From Clostridiales bacterium (GTDB lineage: Bacteria; Bacillota; Clostridia; Oscillospirales; Oscillospiraceae): a DNA stretch of 61,527 bases. This document shows positions 31,983 through 40,865 of this stretch, piece by piece. Each line of letters opens with the position of its first letter. Position 1 is the first letter of the stretch. A model generated the notes under the pieces. The model did not search any database, had not been told where the DNA came from, and saw only the letters and a program-made list of their open reading frames with translations. The stretch spans positions 1-61,527 of the forward strand of contig JAJQCW010000028.1 in NCBI GenBank assembly GCA_021202515.1, read 5' to 3'. A program made the translations under genes and the position numbers.

Positions 31983-32145
31983 CAATGTGCAATGTGCAAT
32001 GTACAATGTGCAATTATGGGAAAACCGAACGCTAACGGTTCCCCGCTGAACGCATTGTTTTTCGGCGGCGTACCGGTCATACAGCGTGTGGCTGAAAACC
32101 CGGCCATTGCTCATTGCAAATTGCTAATTGCTAATTGCTAATTGA
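31983..32145. repeat. Heptamer-ended element, full copy B5
   Basis: A 163-bp element beginning two bases after the ilvA stop and ending against the recR ribosome-binding site. Left: four GCAATnn-type units. Core: ATGGGAAAACCG to GGCTGAAAACCCGG. Right: inverted units ATTGCTCATTGC and three GCTAATT. Confidence 0.9.
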
Positions 32146-32159
32146 CGAAGGAGACCGCT

Positions 32160-32762
32160 ATGCAATACTTTCCCCCTGCGCTGGAAAAATTAGTGGAACA
32201 GTTCGCCCGGCTGCCCGGCATCGGCACCAAAAGCGCCCAGCGGCTGGCCTTTTACGTGCTGAACCTGCCGGAAGGGGAGGCCCAGGCGTTCGCTGACGCC
32301 ATTGTGAACGCCAAGCAGTCCATCTCTTACTGCCCGGTGTGCCAGAACCTGACCGAAGGGGAAGGCCCCTGCGCCATCTGCGCCAGCCTCAAGCGGGACA
32401 AGGGTACCATCTGCGTGGTGGCCGACCCCAAGGACGTGGTGGCGATGGAGCGGGCGGGGGAATATACCGGCGTGTATCACGTCCTCCACGGGGTCATCTC
32501 CCCCATGAACCACGTGGGGCCGGACGACCTGCACATCAGCCAACTGGTCAGTCGGGTGGCCGCAGGGGGCGTGGAGGAGGTCATCATGGCCACCAACCCG
32601 GACACCGAGGGGGAGACCACCGCCTATTACCTCTCCCGGCTGCTCCAGCCCTTCCAGGTGAAGATCACCCGCCTGGCTTACGGCATCCCCATGGGCAGCC
32701 ATTTGGAATACGCCGACGACGCCACGTTGATGCGGGCACTGGAGGGGCGGCAGGCGATGTAG
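32160..32762 (+). CDS. recR: Recombination mediator protein RecR
   Basis: A 200-residue RecR, which works with RecO and RecF to load RecA on gapped DNA. It has the helix-hairpin-helix ARLPGIGTKSAQRLAFYVL, the zinc finger CPVCQNLTEGEGPCAIC and the Toprim domain VADPKDVVAMERAG with TNPDTEGETTAYYL. ATG 32160 is preceded by GAAGGAG. In Bacillus and others recR lies with dnaX and yaaK; here it is alone between repeats. Confidence 0.96.
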   Translation: MQYFPPALEKLVEQFARLPGIGTKSAQRLAFYVLNLPEGEAQAFADAIVNAKQSISYCPVCQNLTEGEGPCAICASLKRDKGTICVVADPKDVVAMERAGEYTGVYHVLHGVISPMNHVGPDDLHISQLVSRVAAGGVEEVIMATNPDTEGETTAYYLSRLLQPFQVKITRLAYGIPMGSHLEYADDATLMRALEGRQAM

Positions 32763-32763
32763 A

Positions 32764-32796
32764 GCTGTTAGCCATTAGCCGTTAGCTATTAGCAGG
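32764..32796. repeat. GTTAGCn heptamer run, site D2
   Basis: Four or five units of the GTTAGCC/ATTAGCC/GTTAGCT kind directly after the recR stop. Confidence 0.75.
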
Positions 32797-32841
32797 AACG
32801 TGCTGGCTGATACGAACAGCGCAAAACAAAACACATTCAAA

Positions 32842-32881
32842 AAACCACCGTTTCCCTGTTCTTTTGGGGAAACGGTGGTTT
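32842..32881. terminator. Bidirectional terminator between recR and the FAD gene
   Basis: Perfect 15-bp arms AAACCACCGTTTCCC (32842-32856) and GGGAAACGGTGGTTT (32867-32881). Leftward it ends in TTTTTT, rightward in TTTGTTCTGTTTTC. Confidence 0.9.
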
Positions 32882-32893
32882 GTTCTGTTTTCT

Positions 32894-32929
32894 GCCATTG
32901 CAAATTGCACATTGCTAATTGCTAATTGA
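32894..32929. repeat. Heptamer half-element, site B6
   Basis: Five inverted units (ATTGCAA, ATTGCAC, ATTGCTA, ATTGCTA, ATTGAG). It supplies the stop codon of the FAD oxidoreductase read on the minus strand (CTCAATTAG). Confidence 0.85.
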
Positions 32930-34502
32930 GACTGACCGCTTCCGCCGTCCGCACCCCGTCCACGGCGGCGGAGACGATGCCTCCGGCGTAGCCGCAGCCC
33001 TCGCCACAGGGGTACACCCCCCGCAAGACGCACTGGCCGCTCTCGTCTCGTGGGACCTTCACCGGAGAGGAGGAGCGGGTCTCCACGCCGGTGAGTACCG
33101 CGTCCGGGTGGGCGAAGCCCCGTACCTTCCGGTCCAGCAGGGGCAGCGCTCCTCGCAAAGTCTCGGTGACGTAGGGGGGCAGACAGCCCTCCAGCGTGGT
33201 CCACTTCACGCCGGGACGATAGGTGGGCTCCACCTCTCCGCCGCAGACGCTGGCCCGCTCCGCCAGGAAGTCCCCCACCCGCTGGACGGGAGCAGCAAAG
33301 CCGCCGCCCCCCGACAGAAACGCGGCCCGCACCCACTGCTGCTGAAAGCGCACCCCGGCCAGAGGGTCCCCACCGCCGAAGTCACCGGGGTTGACCCCCA
33401 CCAGAAAGCCGCCGTTGATGTTTACGCCGTCTCTGGCCCGGAGGCTCATGCCGTTGGTGACCAGCAGGCCCGGCTCCGAAGCCGAGGCCACCACCTGCCC
33501 GCCGGGGCAGACGCAGAAGGAGAAGGCGCTGCGGCCATTGGGCAGGTGGCAGCTAAGACGGTAGTCGCTGGGGGGAAGCCTGTCCCAGAAATCGCCGTAC
33601 TGGGCGCGGCTGATGGCCTCCTGCCGGTGCTCAATGCGCACGCCGATGGCGAAGGGCTTCTGCTCCAGAGGAACCCCCGCCTCTAATAGCACCTGGAAGG
33701 TGTCCCGTGCGCTGTGGCCGGGGGCTAAAATCAGCGTGTCGGCGGGGAGGGTATAGATGTTCCCCTCGGCGCGCACCTGTACCCCGGTGAGGCGGCCTCC
33801 CGCTTGCTCCAGCCCCACCAGTTGGTGGCCGAAGCGCACGTCACAGCCCAGCCGCACCAGCTCCAGCCGGATATTTTTCACCACCTGCCGCAGCACGTCC
33901 GTTCCCACGTGGGGCCGGAAGGAATAGGCCACGTCCTCCGGCGCGCCCATGGCGACAAAGGTGTCCAGCACCGTCTGGATGCGGGGGTCGTGGGTGCCGG
34001 TGGTCAGTTTGCCGTCGGAGAAGGTGCCCGCACCGCCCTCGCCGAACTGCACGTTGCTGTCCGGGTCCAGCTCGCCAGTGCGCCAGAACCGTTCCACCGC
34101 CGCCGTCCGCTGCTCCACAGGCGCGCCCCGCTCCAGCACCACGGAGGGGATGCCCGCCCGCGCCAGATACAGGGCGGCGAACAGACCCGCAGGGCCCATG
34201 CCCACCACCACCGGGGGCTGTCCGCCCTGGCGTTTGGGCGCAGGGAACCGGTACGTCTGCCGGGGCAGTTGGCTGACCCGCTTGTCCCGGACCCGGCGCA
34301 GTACGGCGGCCTCGTCGTCCACCGCCGCGTTGACGGTCAGGACCATGTGGATGTCGTCCTTCCGCCGGGCGTCGATGGACTGCTTCACCAGCTCCAGCCG
34401 CCGGAGCTGATTGGGGGGCAGCCGCAGCAGTTTTGCCGCCTTGCGGTATAATTCTTCCTCCCGGTAGTCCACCGGCAGGGAAAGGTTGTTGATTCGCAGC
34501 AT
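32922..34502 (-). CDS. FAD-dependent oxidoreductase, COG2509 type
   Basis: A 526-residue flavoprotein. After an N-terminal extension (1-95) comes the dinucleotide motif VVVGMGPAGLFAALYLARAG, and near the end GVYPCGEGCGYAGGIVSAAVDG, the typical closing FAD motif. Members of COG2509 are common in Firmicutes and usually annotated only as FAD-dependent dehydrogenase. Length is normal for the group. The last residues SLN and the TAG stop lie at the edge of heptamer site B6. A bidirectional terminator follows. Substrate unknown. Confidence 0.88.
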   Translation of the reverse strand: MLRINNLSLPVDYREEELYRKAAKLLRLPPNQLRRLELVKQSIDARRKDDIHMVLTVNAAVDDEAAVLRRVRDKRVSQLPRQTYRFPAPKRQGGQPPVVVGMGPAGLFAALYLARAGIPSVVLERGAPVEQRTAAVERFWRTGELDPDSNVQFGEGGAGTFSDGKLTTGTHDPRIQTVLDTFVAMGAPEDVAYSFRPHVGTDVLRQVVKNIRLELVRLGCDVRFGHQLVGLEQAGGRLTGVQVRAEGNIYTLPADTLILAPGHSARDTFQVLLEAGVPLEQKPFAIGVRIEHRQEAISRAQYGDFWDRLPPSDYRLSCHLPNGRSAFSFCVCPGGQVVASASEPGLLVTNGMSLRARDGVNINGGFLVGVNPGDFGGGDPLAGVRFQQQWVRAAFLSGGGGFAAPVQRVGDFLAERASVCGGEVEPTYRPGVKWTTLEGCLPPYVTETLRGALPLLDRKVRGFAHPDAVLTGVETRSSSPVKVPRDESGQCVLRGVYPCGEGCGYAGGIVSAAVDGVRTAEAVSLN

Positions 34503-34550
34503 AGTTTTTCCTTTCAGCCTATATAGTAGCTGTTAGCTTGTAAGAGTGCC

Positions 34551-34682
34551 TGTCATTTGGTTGTGGTTTTGTCCAGCACAGCACCGGTTTTCCACGAAGA
34601 ACATCATTCCGTAACTGACCACCCTCCTTGCCGCCCCTGAAAGGGGAGGGGGACCATGCGAAGCATGGTGGAGGGGTTTGCG
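34551..34682. repeat. Intergenic element, copy C4
   Basis: Left extension TTTGGTTGTGG, CCACGAAGAAC, CTGACCACCCTCC; right part CTGAAAGGGGAGGGGGACC, the palindrome ACCATGCGAAGCATGGT, then GGAGGGGTTTG. It lacks the TTGACGGCGG block of other copies. Confidence 0.8.
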
Positions 34683-34735
34683 TTGGAATCAGTACGGCGT
34701 TCAGCAATGCCGCACCCAGCCCCCGGTTTTCTCTG

Positions 34736-34770
34736 AATTGCACATTGCACATTGCACATTGCACATTGTC
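34736..34770. repeat. Heptamer run, site B7
   Basis: Four exact ATTGCAC units in tandem, the most regular run in the window, 60 bases before the next gene. Confidence 0.85.
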
Positions 34771-34829
34771 AGTATACCATACTGAACTGCCCCCGTCCAG
34801 AGGGCGAAACCGTTCAAGAGAGGTGAACC

Positions 34830-35504
34830 ATGGTCGGTTATTTCGTCACTCAGGGCAGCCGCCCCCGGTACTTCCGGGAAGAGGTGCTGGGCCTGCCCCT
34901 ACTCCGGGGTCAACTGCCCCGGCGGGGCGATCCGGCCCGTTGGGAGCGGAAAGCCCTTCGCTTTTTTCGGCGGGCGGGGGTGCATTGCCTGCTGAATGGC
35001 ACGGAGAACGCTGCCCTCCCCCTGACCGAGACGGGGACGCTCTACCGCCGCAAGGCGGCGGACATCGCCCTCCTGGAGCTGAAACGGCGGGGCGTACCGC
35101 CGAACGAGGCGGTGGTGGGCCTCTGGGCCAGCCATGCCAGCCGGGAGCTGGAGGCCGCCTGCCGCGCCCTGGCGGGACAGGTGCAGGCGCTGGCTCTGGA
35201 GCTGCCGGAGCGGGAAACCCTGTCCTGGGAACTGCAACAGGACTACGGCATCCCCGTGTTCCGGGGAGAGGGGACTGTTACCCTCTGCTTCACCCCTGCC
35301 CCGCCTGGGGAGGGCTGCCTGCTGCTGGGGACGGCGCGGCCCAACGTGCCGGGAATTGCCTTTTCCGCGCCGGGGGTGGAGTTGCCGCCCGGCTGTCCGG
35401 TGACACCGCTGCTGGCCCTGCTGGGGGAGACGGGGCGGTTGGATTGGGAACAGATACAGGTTGAGATTTCACGGGAGGAAAAATTTTTAGGCGGCACATT
35501 TTGA
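34830..35504 (+). CDS. Conserved-looking protein of unknown function
   Basis: A 224-residue soluble protein of neutral composition, start ATG 34830 after AGAGAGGTG. I recognise no domain. It has a basic, Arg-rich first half (RGDPARWERKALRFFRRAG), a possible nucleotide-like segment GVPPNEAVVGLWASHASRELEAACRAL, and ends DWEQIQVEISREEKFLGGTF. The last part has a second, degenerate copy about 500 bases downstream (35960-36026). Codon use fits neighbouring genes, so it appears native. There are no membrane segments or signal peptide. Confidence 0.65.
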   Translation: MVGYFVTQGSRPRYFREEVLGLPLLRGQLPRRGDPARWERKALRFFRRAGVHCLLNGTENAALPLTETGTLYRRKAADIALLELKRRGVPPNEAVVGLWASHASRELEAACRALAGQVQALALELPERETLSWELQQDYGIPVFRGEGTVTLCFTPAPPGEGCLLLGTARPNVPGIAFSAPGVELPPGCPVTPLLALLGETGRLDWEQIQVEISREEKFLGGTF

Positions 35505-35635
35505 ACCGGACGAGGTGAAGAATTTCGAGCGTTCGGGGGAAACTGCTTGCAGACGGCGGGTGTGGGTGGTAGAATAAGGCGATAATTCGAGTGGGACGTT
35601 TTAAAACAGATTCCAAATCAATGGGGCGCTTGATA

Positions 35636-35875
35636 ATGATAAAGCTAAAAAAGATAACAAAGACAGGCACAACTATAACCTGCACCGCTTATGTTGAAGA
35701 TTGCAAGTTACCGTTGCATTTGTCGTTGAACCTGTTGACGAAGAAATTTAACGACTATCATTTGCCGCCAGGCTATGAATGGTGTCATTCGCACATAGCC
35801 CACGCGAAATTTAAATTGCTGAAAATGGTTGATGAGAACAAGTTAGAGGACGAATGTACAATTATGTGGTACTGA
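35636..35875 (+). CDS. AT-rich small protein, probably acquired
   Basis: A 79-residue protein (MIKLKKITKTGTTITCTAYVED to ECTIMWY), rich in Lys and Thr, of unknown family. Its base composition is far more AT-rich than that of the surrounding genes and it avoids their favoured codons, which suggests recent transfer. GTG 35591 or ATG 35621 would give longer forms; ribosome sites are poor for all. It sits exactly between the 3' end of the preceding gene and a duplicated fragment of that end, as if inserted. Confidence 0.45.
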   Translation: MIKLKKITKTGTTITCTAYVEDCKLPLHLSLNLLTKKFNDYHLPPGYEWCHSHIAHAKFKLLKMVDENKLEDECTIMWY

Positions 35876-35959
35876 CACAGTGAGCATAAATAAAATGCCT
35901 GACAGCACTTTTGGAGTAATTCGAAGGTGCTTTTCTTCTGCCCAAAAACAAGGGAACCC

Positions 35960-36026
35960 GCTGCGGCTGGGCTGGGAGCAGATACAAGTCCAGATTTCAC
36001 AAGGCGGAGAGCCGTGAGAAGCACTT
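35960..36026 (+). pseudogene. Duplicated 3' fragment of the 34830 gene
   Basis: Translates as LRLGWEQIQVQIS, then a shifted end; it matches GRLDWEQIQVEIS at the end of the 34830 gene, and the following DNA (TTTTTTGGCGGC) also resembles the end of that gene (TTTTTAGGCGGC). Only about 65 bases align. It has no start and no independent function; it looks like the remnant of a broken second copy or of a target duplicated by an insertion. Confidence 0.65.
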
Positions 36027-36052
36027 TTTTGGCGGCGTCCCCTTCTTTCCCG

Positions 36053-36081
36053 TTGCAATTTGGGAGACAAACGGCTATAAT
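36053..36081 (+). promoter_or_regulatory. Promoter of smc
   Basis: -35 TTGCAA (36053-36058), 17-bp spacer, -10 TATAAT (36076-36081), 50 bases before the TTG start. Confidence 0.8.
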
Positions 36082-36131
36082 TAACCTGTATTGCTGTGTA
36101 AGAACGAGAATGTGAAAATAGAGGTGTCCCC

Positions 36132-39100
36132 TTGTACCTGAAGGCGCTGGAAATTCAGGGCTTTAAGTCCTTCCCCGACAAGACCGTGCTGACCTTTGGC
36201 GAAGCCATCACCGCCATTGTGGGTCCCAACGGCAGCGGAAAATCGAATATTGCAGACGCCATCCGCTGGGTGCTGGGGGAGCAGTCCACCCGCGCCCTCC
36301 GGGGCGGCAAGATGGAGGACGTGATCTTTGGCGGCACCGCCCGGCGCAAGCAACTGGGCTATGCGGAAGTGTCCCTGATCCTGGACAACAGCGACGGCAG
36401 CTTTCCCATGGAGGAGAGCGAGGTCATGGTCACCCGCCGCTATTACCGTTCCGGCGAGGGAGAGTACTTCCTGAACCGCAGCTCCTGCCGCCTGCGGGAC
36501 GTGAACGACCTGTTCATGGATACCGGCATGGGCCGGGAGGGGTACTCCATTATCGGCCAGGGCAAAATCGACGAAATTCTCTCCACCCGCAGCGGCGAGC
36601 GGCGGGCGGTGTTCGAGGAGGCGGCGGGCATCTCCCGCTACCGCCACCGGAAGGAGGACGCCGAGCGCAAGCTGGAGCGCACCCAGGACAATTTGCTCCG
36701 CATCGGGGACAAAATCGCCGAGCTGGAGTTGCAGTTGGAGCCGCTGGAACAGCAGGCGGAGAAGGCGAAGCAATACCTCGCCATCCGGGACCGGCTGAAA
36801 GGGCTGGAGATTTCCCTTTGGATGGACAACCTGGACCAGCTCCGCCAGCAGAGCCGCAAGCTCCAGGCCGACTGCGAAGCCGCCACCCGTCAGCGGGACG
36901 AGGCTGCCGCCGCGCAGGAAAAGTTATACGCACGGGCGGAAGAAATCGCCGCCCAAATGCGGCAGCAGGACGTGGAGGCCGACCGCATCCGCGCTCAGAT
37001 TTCCGATCTGGAGAGCCAGTCCAACAGCCAGGAATCTGAAATTGCCGTCCTCAAGGCCCAGGTGCGCAGCAACGAGGAAAACGCCCAGCGCCTCCAGATG
37101 GAGCTGGAGCAGCAGGCGGGCCGGGCCGGTTCCATCGCTGCCCAAATCGAGCAGCGGCAGCAGCGGCTGGATGAAATCGAGGAACGCCAGCGGGAGGTCC
37201 GGGAGGCCCTGTCCCAGCGGGAGCAGGAGTCCGTCGCCAACCAGCGGCAGTCCAGCCAGCTTGCCGAGCAGATTTACCGGTTGCAGGAGCAGGAGGCCAT
37301 CCAGAACGCCTCCGCCGCCGACGCACGGGCGTTGCTCTCCGCCCTGGCCGCCTCCGAGCAGGAGTTGTTGGACCGGGAGACCAGTCTGCAAGGGCAGATT
37401 CAGGAAAACGACGACCTGCTGAAACAGACCCAGCAGGAGGCCGAGACACAGAAAAAACACCGCTCCGACCTGCGGGAGCAGGCCGAGGGGCTGCAAAACG
37501 TGCTGGGGGGCTATCAGCTCCGGCTCCGCAGCCGCCAGCAGCGGCTGAAAGGGGCTGAGGACCAGGTCAACCGCCTGACCGTGGAGGAAGGCGGACTGCG
37601 CCATCGGGTCAACCTGCTCTCCGAGATGGAGCGGATGTACGAGGGTTACTCCAAGGCGGTGAAGTCTGTCATGCAGGCGGTCCAGCGCCGCCAGCTCAGC
37701 GGGGTCCACGGGCCGGTAGCCAGTTTGATTCAGGCGCCGGAGCAGTACACGGTGGCAATCGAAATTGCCCTTGGCGGCGCCATGCAGAACCTGGTGGTCT
37801 CCACCGAGGAGGACGGCAAGGCCGCCATTCAATACCTGAAACGCCGGGACGCGGGCCGGGCCACCTTCCTGCCCCTCTCCGCCGTGCGGCCCAACGCCCT
37901 CCGGGACCAGGGGGTGGAGCGCTGCCCCGGCTTTGTGGGGGTGGCCAGTGAGCTGGTCACCTGCCAGGACACCTATCGGGACATTGCCTCCAACCTGTTG
38001 GGGCGGGTGGTGGTCGTGGAGGACATGGACGCTGCCATCGCCATGGCCCGGCGGTATCGCTATCACTTCAAAATCGTTACCCTGGACGGCCAGGTCTTGA
38101 ACCCCGGCGGCAGCATGACCGGCGGCAGCGTCAGCCGCAGCGCAGGCATCCTCTCTCGCGCCAGGGAGCTGGAACGGCTGCAAGCCCAGCAAGCCCAACT
38201 GCAAAGCAGCCTGGACAAGGCCCGAAAGGACCGGGACAACTGCCAGCGGGAGGTCAACAGCGCCAGCTATGAGCTGGAGGTGGCCCAGCGGCAGCAGCAG
38301 GACCTGGACGGGCAAATCAGGAAGGTCGAAACCGAGCTTTTGCAGAGCGACCTGCGTCTTTCCACCCTCCGGGACAACCGCCAGCGGTGGAAGGGGGAGC
38401 TGGACACCATCGCCCAGCGCACCGCCCAAATCGAAGCCGACACCCAGGAGGCCCAGGGGCGCATCGCCCAGTTGGAGGGGGAGGCTGCCGCCCTTCGTGC
38501 CCAGAGCGAGGCCAAGGTCCAGGGGCGGGAGGACTACCGCAAAAAGTCCGAGGCGCTGGCGCAGGCCACCGCCGCCCTCCATGTGGAGGAAGCGGCATTG
38601 GAAGGCGAATCCGCCGCCGCGCAAAAGGCGCTGGAGGAGCTGCAAACGCTGGAGAAAGATATCACCGGCGACCGGGACAGCCGCCTGCGGCAAATCGCCG
38701 ACTGCGAGAGCCGGGGTACCGAGCTGCTGGAGCGCATCGGCCAGCGGGAGGATCAGCTCTCCGCCCTCCGGAGCCGAAAAACCGGCCTGAACGACCGGCT
38801 GACCCAGATGACCGCCAACCGCCTGACCCAGGAAAAGCAGCGGGTGGAGGCGGACAAGGCCGCCCGGGACAAAAACGCCGAGCTGCTGAATATGGAACGG
38901 GAGTGCGCCGCACTGGAGCAGAAGCGCAGCGGCGCGGCCATGGAGGAAAAACAGCTTTTGGACAAGCTGTGGGAAAATTACGAGCTGACCTACGACAGCG
39001 CCCAGACCCAGCGCCAACCGCTGGAGTCCCCTGCGCGGGCTGCCCGGCAAATCGCAGAGGGCAAGCGGCAAATCAGCGCCCTGGGCACGGTGAATGTGGG

Positions 39101-39698
39101 GGCCATTGAGGAATACCGCCGCATCCGGGAGCGATACGACTACCTGACCGGCCAGCGGGACGATGTGGAGCAGTCCAAAGCCGAGCTGGAGACCATTATC
39201 GGGGACATTACCGGGGAGATGGCCAACATCTTCCAGACCCAGTTTGACCGCATCAACGGGGCGTTTACCCAGACCTTCCAGGAGCTGTTCGGCGGCGGCA
39301 CCGCCCATCTGGAGCTGGAGGACCCATCGGACATCCTCAACTGCGGTATTGAGATCAAGGCCCAGCCCCCCGGCAAGGCACTGAAAACCCTGACCCTGCT
39401 CTCCGGCGGGGAACGGGCGTTCGTGGCCATCGCCCTGTACTTCGCCTTTTTGAAGGTGCGGCCCGCCCCCTTTGTGGTCATGGACGAAATCGAGGCCGCG
39501 TTGGACGACAACAACGTGGTGCGCTTTGCCAACTACATGCGGGGCATGAGCGACAAGACCCAGTTCATCGTCATCACCCACCGGCGGGGCACCATGGAGG
39601 AGGCCGACATCCTCTACGGCGTGACCATGCAGGAGCGGGGGGTGTCCCGGATGCTGTCGCTGGATTTGAACGAGGCGGAGAAGGCCATTGGCAATTAG
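36132..39698 (+). CDS. smc: Chromosome segregation protein SMC
   Basis: An 1188-residue SMC, the core of the condensin-like complex with ScpA and ScpB. Walker A GPNGSGKSN is at about 32-40, the hinge at about 510-650 (GVHGPVASLIQ, LGRVVVVEDMDAAIA, GGSMTGGSVSRS), two long coiled-coil arms lie in between, and the C-terminal head carries the signature LLSGGERAFVAIAL and Walker B FVVMDEIEAALDDNN. The start codon is TTG 36132 after AGAGGTG. The stop TAG lies in a heptamer repeat. Downstream is ftsY, as in many Firmicutes. Confidence 0.97.
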   Translation: MYLKALEIQGFKSFPDKTVLTFGEAITAIVGPNGSGKSNIADAIRWVLGEQSTRALRGGKMEDVIFGGTARRKQLGYAEVSLILDNSDGSFPMEESEVMVTRRYYRSGEGEYFLNRSSCRLRDVNDLFMDTGMGREGYSIIGQGKIDEILSTRSGERRAVFEEAAGISRYRHRKEDAERKLERTQDNLLRIGDKIAELELQLEPLEQQAEKAKQYLAIRDRLKGLEISLWMDNLDQLRQQSRKLQADCEAATRQRDEAAAAQEKLYARAEEIAAQMRQQDVEADRIRAQISDLESQSNSQESEIAVLKAQVRSNEENAQRLQMELEQQAGRAGSIAAQIEQRQQRLDEIEERQREVREALSQREQESVANQRQSSQLAEQIYRLQEQEAIQNASAADARALLSALAASEQELLDRETSLQGQIQENDDLLKQTQQEAETQKKHRSDLREQAEGLQNVLGGYQLRLRSRQQRLKGAEDQVNRLTVEEGGLRHRVNLLSEMERMYEGYSKAVKSVMQAVQRRQLSGVHGPVASLIQAPEQYTVAIEIALGGAMQNLVVSTEEDGKAAIQYLKRRDAGRATFLPLSAVRPNALRDQGVERCPGFVGVASELVTCQDTYRDIASNLLGRVVVVEDMDAAIAMARRYRYHFKIVTLDGQVLNPGGSMTGGSVSRSAGILSRARELERLQAQQAQLQSSLDKARKDRDNCQREVNSASYELEVAQRQQQDLDGQIRKVETELLQSDLRLSTLRDNRQRWKGELDTIAQRTAQIEADTQEAQGRIAQLEGEAAALRAQSEAKVQGREDYRKKSEALAQATAALHVEEAALEGESAAAQKALEELQTLEKDITGDRDSRLRQIADCESRGTELLERIGQREDQLSALRSRKTGLNDRLTQMTANRLTQEKQRVEADKAARDKNAELLNMERECAALEQKRSGAAMEEKQLLDKLWENYELTYDSAQTQRQPLESPARAARQIAEGKRQISALGTVNVGAIEEYRRIRERYDYLTGQRDDVEQSKAELETIIGDITGEMANIFQTQFDRINGAFTQTFQELFGGGTAHLELEDPSDILNCGIEIKAQPPGKALKTLTLLSGGERAFVAIALYFAFLKVRPAPFVVMDEIEAALDDNNVVRFANYMRGMSDKTQFIVITHRRGTMEEADILYGVTMQERGVSRMLSLDLNEAEKAIGN

Positions 39699-39749
39699 CG
39701 ATGAGCAATTCGCCGTTAGCCGGTGGCTGGTGGCTGGTGGTTAGTGGGG
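39690..39749. repeat. Heptamer runs B8 and D3, joined
   Basis: GCAATTAGCGATGAGCAATT overlaps the smc stop codon and passes directly into GTTAGCC/GGTGGCT/GGTTAGT units. Two repeat types are thus fused end to end. Confidence 0.7.
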
Positions 39750-39755
39750 CAGTAT

Positions 39756-39930
39756 ATGACATTTGGTCAGCAGTTTGCTCGGTACAGTACTAGTTTCCTG
39801 CATAGAACTTTTTTCCGCAACCGACCACCCCTCTTGCCTCCCCTGAAAGGGCAGGGAGGGGTAAAGCCCCGGAAGTGCCGCTTGACGGCGGAGGAGGGCC
39901 GCCGCATTTAGGCGGTGGCGGAGGGGTTTC
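39756..39930. repeat. Intergenic element, copy C5
   Basis: A 175-bp copy with left extension (ATTTGGTCAGCAG, GACCACCCCTC), the CTCCCCTGAAAGGGC and GCCGCTTGACGGCG blocks and the end GGCGGTGGCGGAGGGGTTT. With B8/D3 it fills the 300-base gap between smc and ftsY. Confidence 0.85.
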
Positions 39931-39998
39931 ATGATAAAGCCAACCAACCATCTACACTGGGACAAAATAGAAAAGAGAACAAAACGGAGGCGACGACA

Positions 39999-40865
39999 AT
40001 GGGATTTTTCGATAAAATCAAGAAAATTGGCATTTTCAGCGGGTTCAGCAAGCTGACTGACGATTTTTATGACGAGCTGGAAGAGAGTTTAATCCTTGCC
40101 GACATGGGCATGGACACCACCCTGAAAGCGGTGGACGAGCTGAAAAAGCGGGTCAAGGAGCAGCGGGTGAAGGAGATTTCTCAGGCCAGGGAAATCATGA
40201 AAGACATCCTGGTGGAGATGCTGGACCAGGGCACCACCCGTCTGCGCACCTACACCAGGCCCTCCATCGTGCTGTTCATCGGTGTCAACGGCGTGGGCAA
40301 GACCACCACCATCGGCAAAATCGGCGCCAGTCTGAAAGCCGAGGGCAAAACCGTCCTCTTCTCGGCGGCGGATACTTTCCGGGCGGCAGCCTCCGAGCAG
40401 TTGACCATCTGGGCGGACCGCTGCGACGTCCCCATCGTCAAGCAGGGGGAGGGAGCTGACCCCGCCGCCGTGGTGTTCGACTCCATCAACGCTGCCAAGG
40501 CCAGGAATATTAACGTGGTGCTGGTGGACACCGCCGGGCGGCTCCACAACAAGCAGAATCTGATGAACGAGCTGAACAAAATCAGCCGGGTCATCCAGCG
40601 GGAGTGCCCCTACGCCTGCAAGGAGGTGCTGCTGGTGCTGGACGCCACCACCGGCCAGAACGGGCTGACCCAGGCTAAGCAGTTCAAGGAGACCTGCGGC
40701 GTGACGGGTATCGTGCTGACCAAGCTGGACGGCACCGCCAAGGGCGGCATCGCCGTGGCCATCGCCCAGGAGCTGAAAGTGCCGGTGAAGTTCGCCGGAG
40801 TGGGCGAGGGCATCGACGACCTGAAGCCCTTTGACGCACGGGAGTTTGTGGACGCGCTCATTTAA
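39999..40865 (+). CDS. ftsY: Signal recognition particle receptor FtsY
   Basis: A 288-residue SRP receptor GTPase that docks ribosome-nascent chain complexes at the membrane. The N domain (1-85) leads to the G domain: P-loop GVNGVGKTTTIGK, DTFRAAASEQL, VLVDTAGRLHNKQNLM and TKLDGTAKGG. The acidic A domain of E. coli is absent, as usual in Gram-positives. ATG 39999 follows ACGGAGG. The stop lies at the edge of a heptamer repeat. Confidence 0.96.
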   Translation: MGFFDKIKKIGIFSGFSKLTDDFYDELEESLILADMGMDTTLKAVDELKKRVKEQRVKEISQAREIMKDILVEMLDQGTTRLRTYTRPSIVLFIGVNGVGKTTTIGKIGASLKAEGKTVLFSAADTFRAAASEQLTIWADRCDVPIVKQGEGADPAAVVFDSINAAKARNINVVLVDTAGRLHNKQNLMNELNKISRVIQRECPYACKEVLLVLDATTGQNGLTQAKQFKETCGVTGIVLTKLDGTAKGGIAVAIAQELKVPVKFAGVGEGIDDLKPFDAREFVDALI

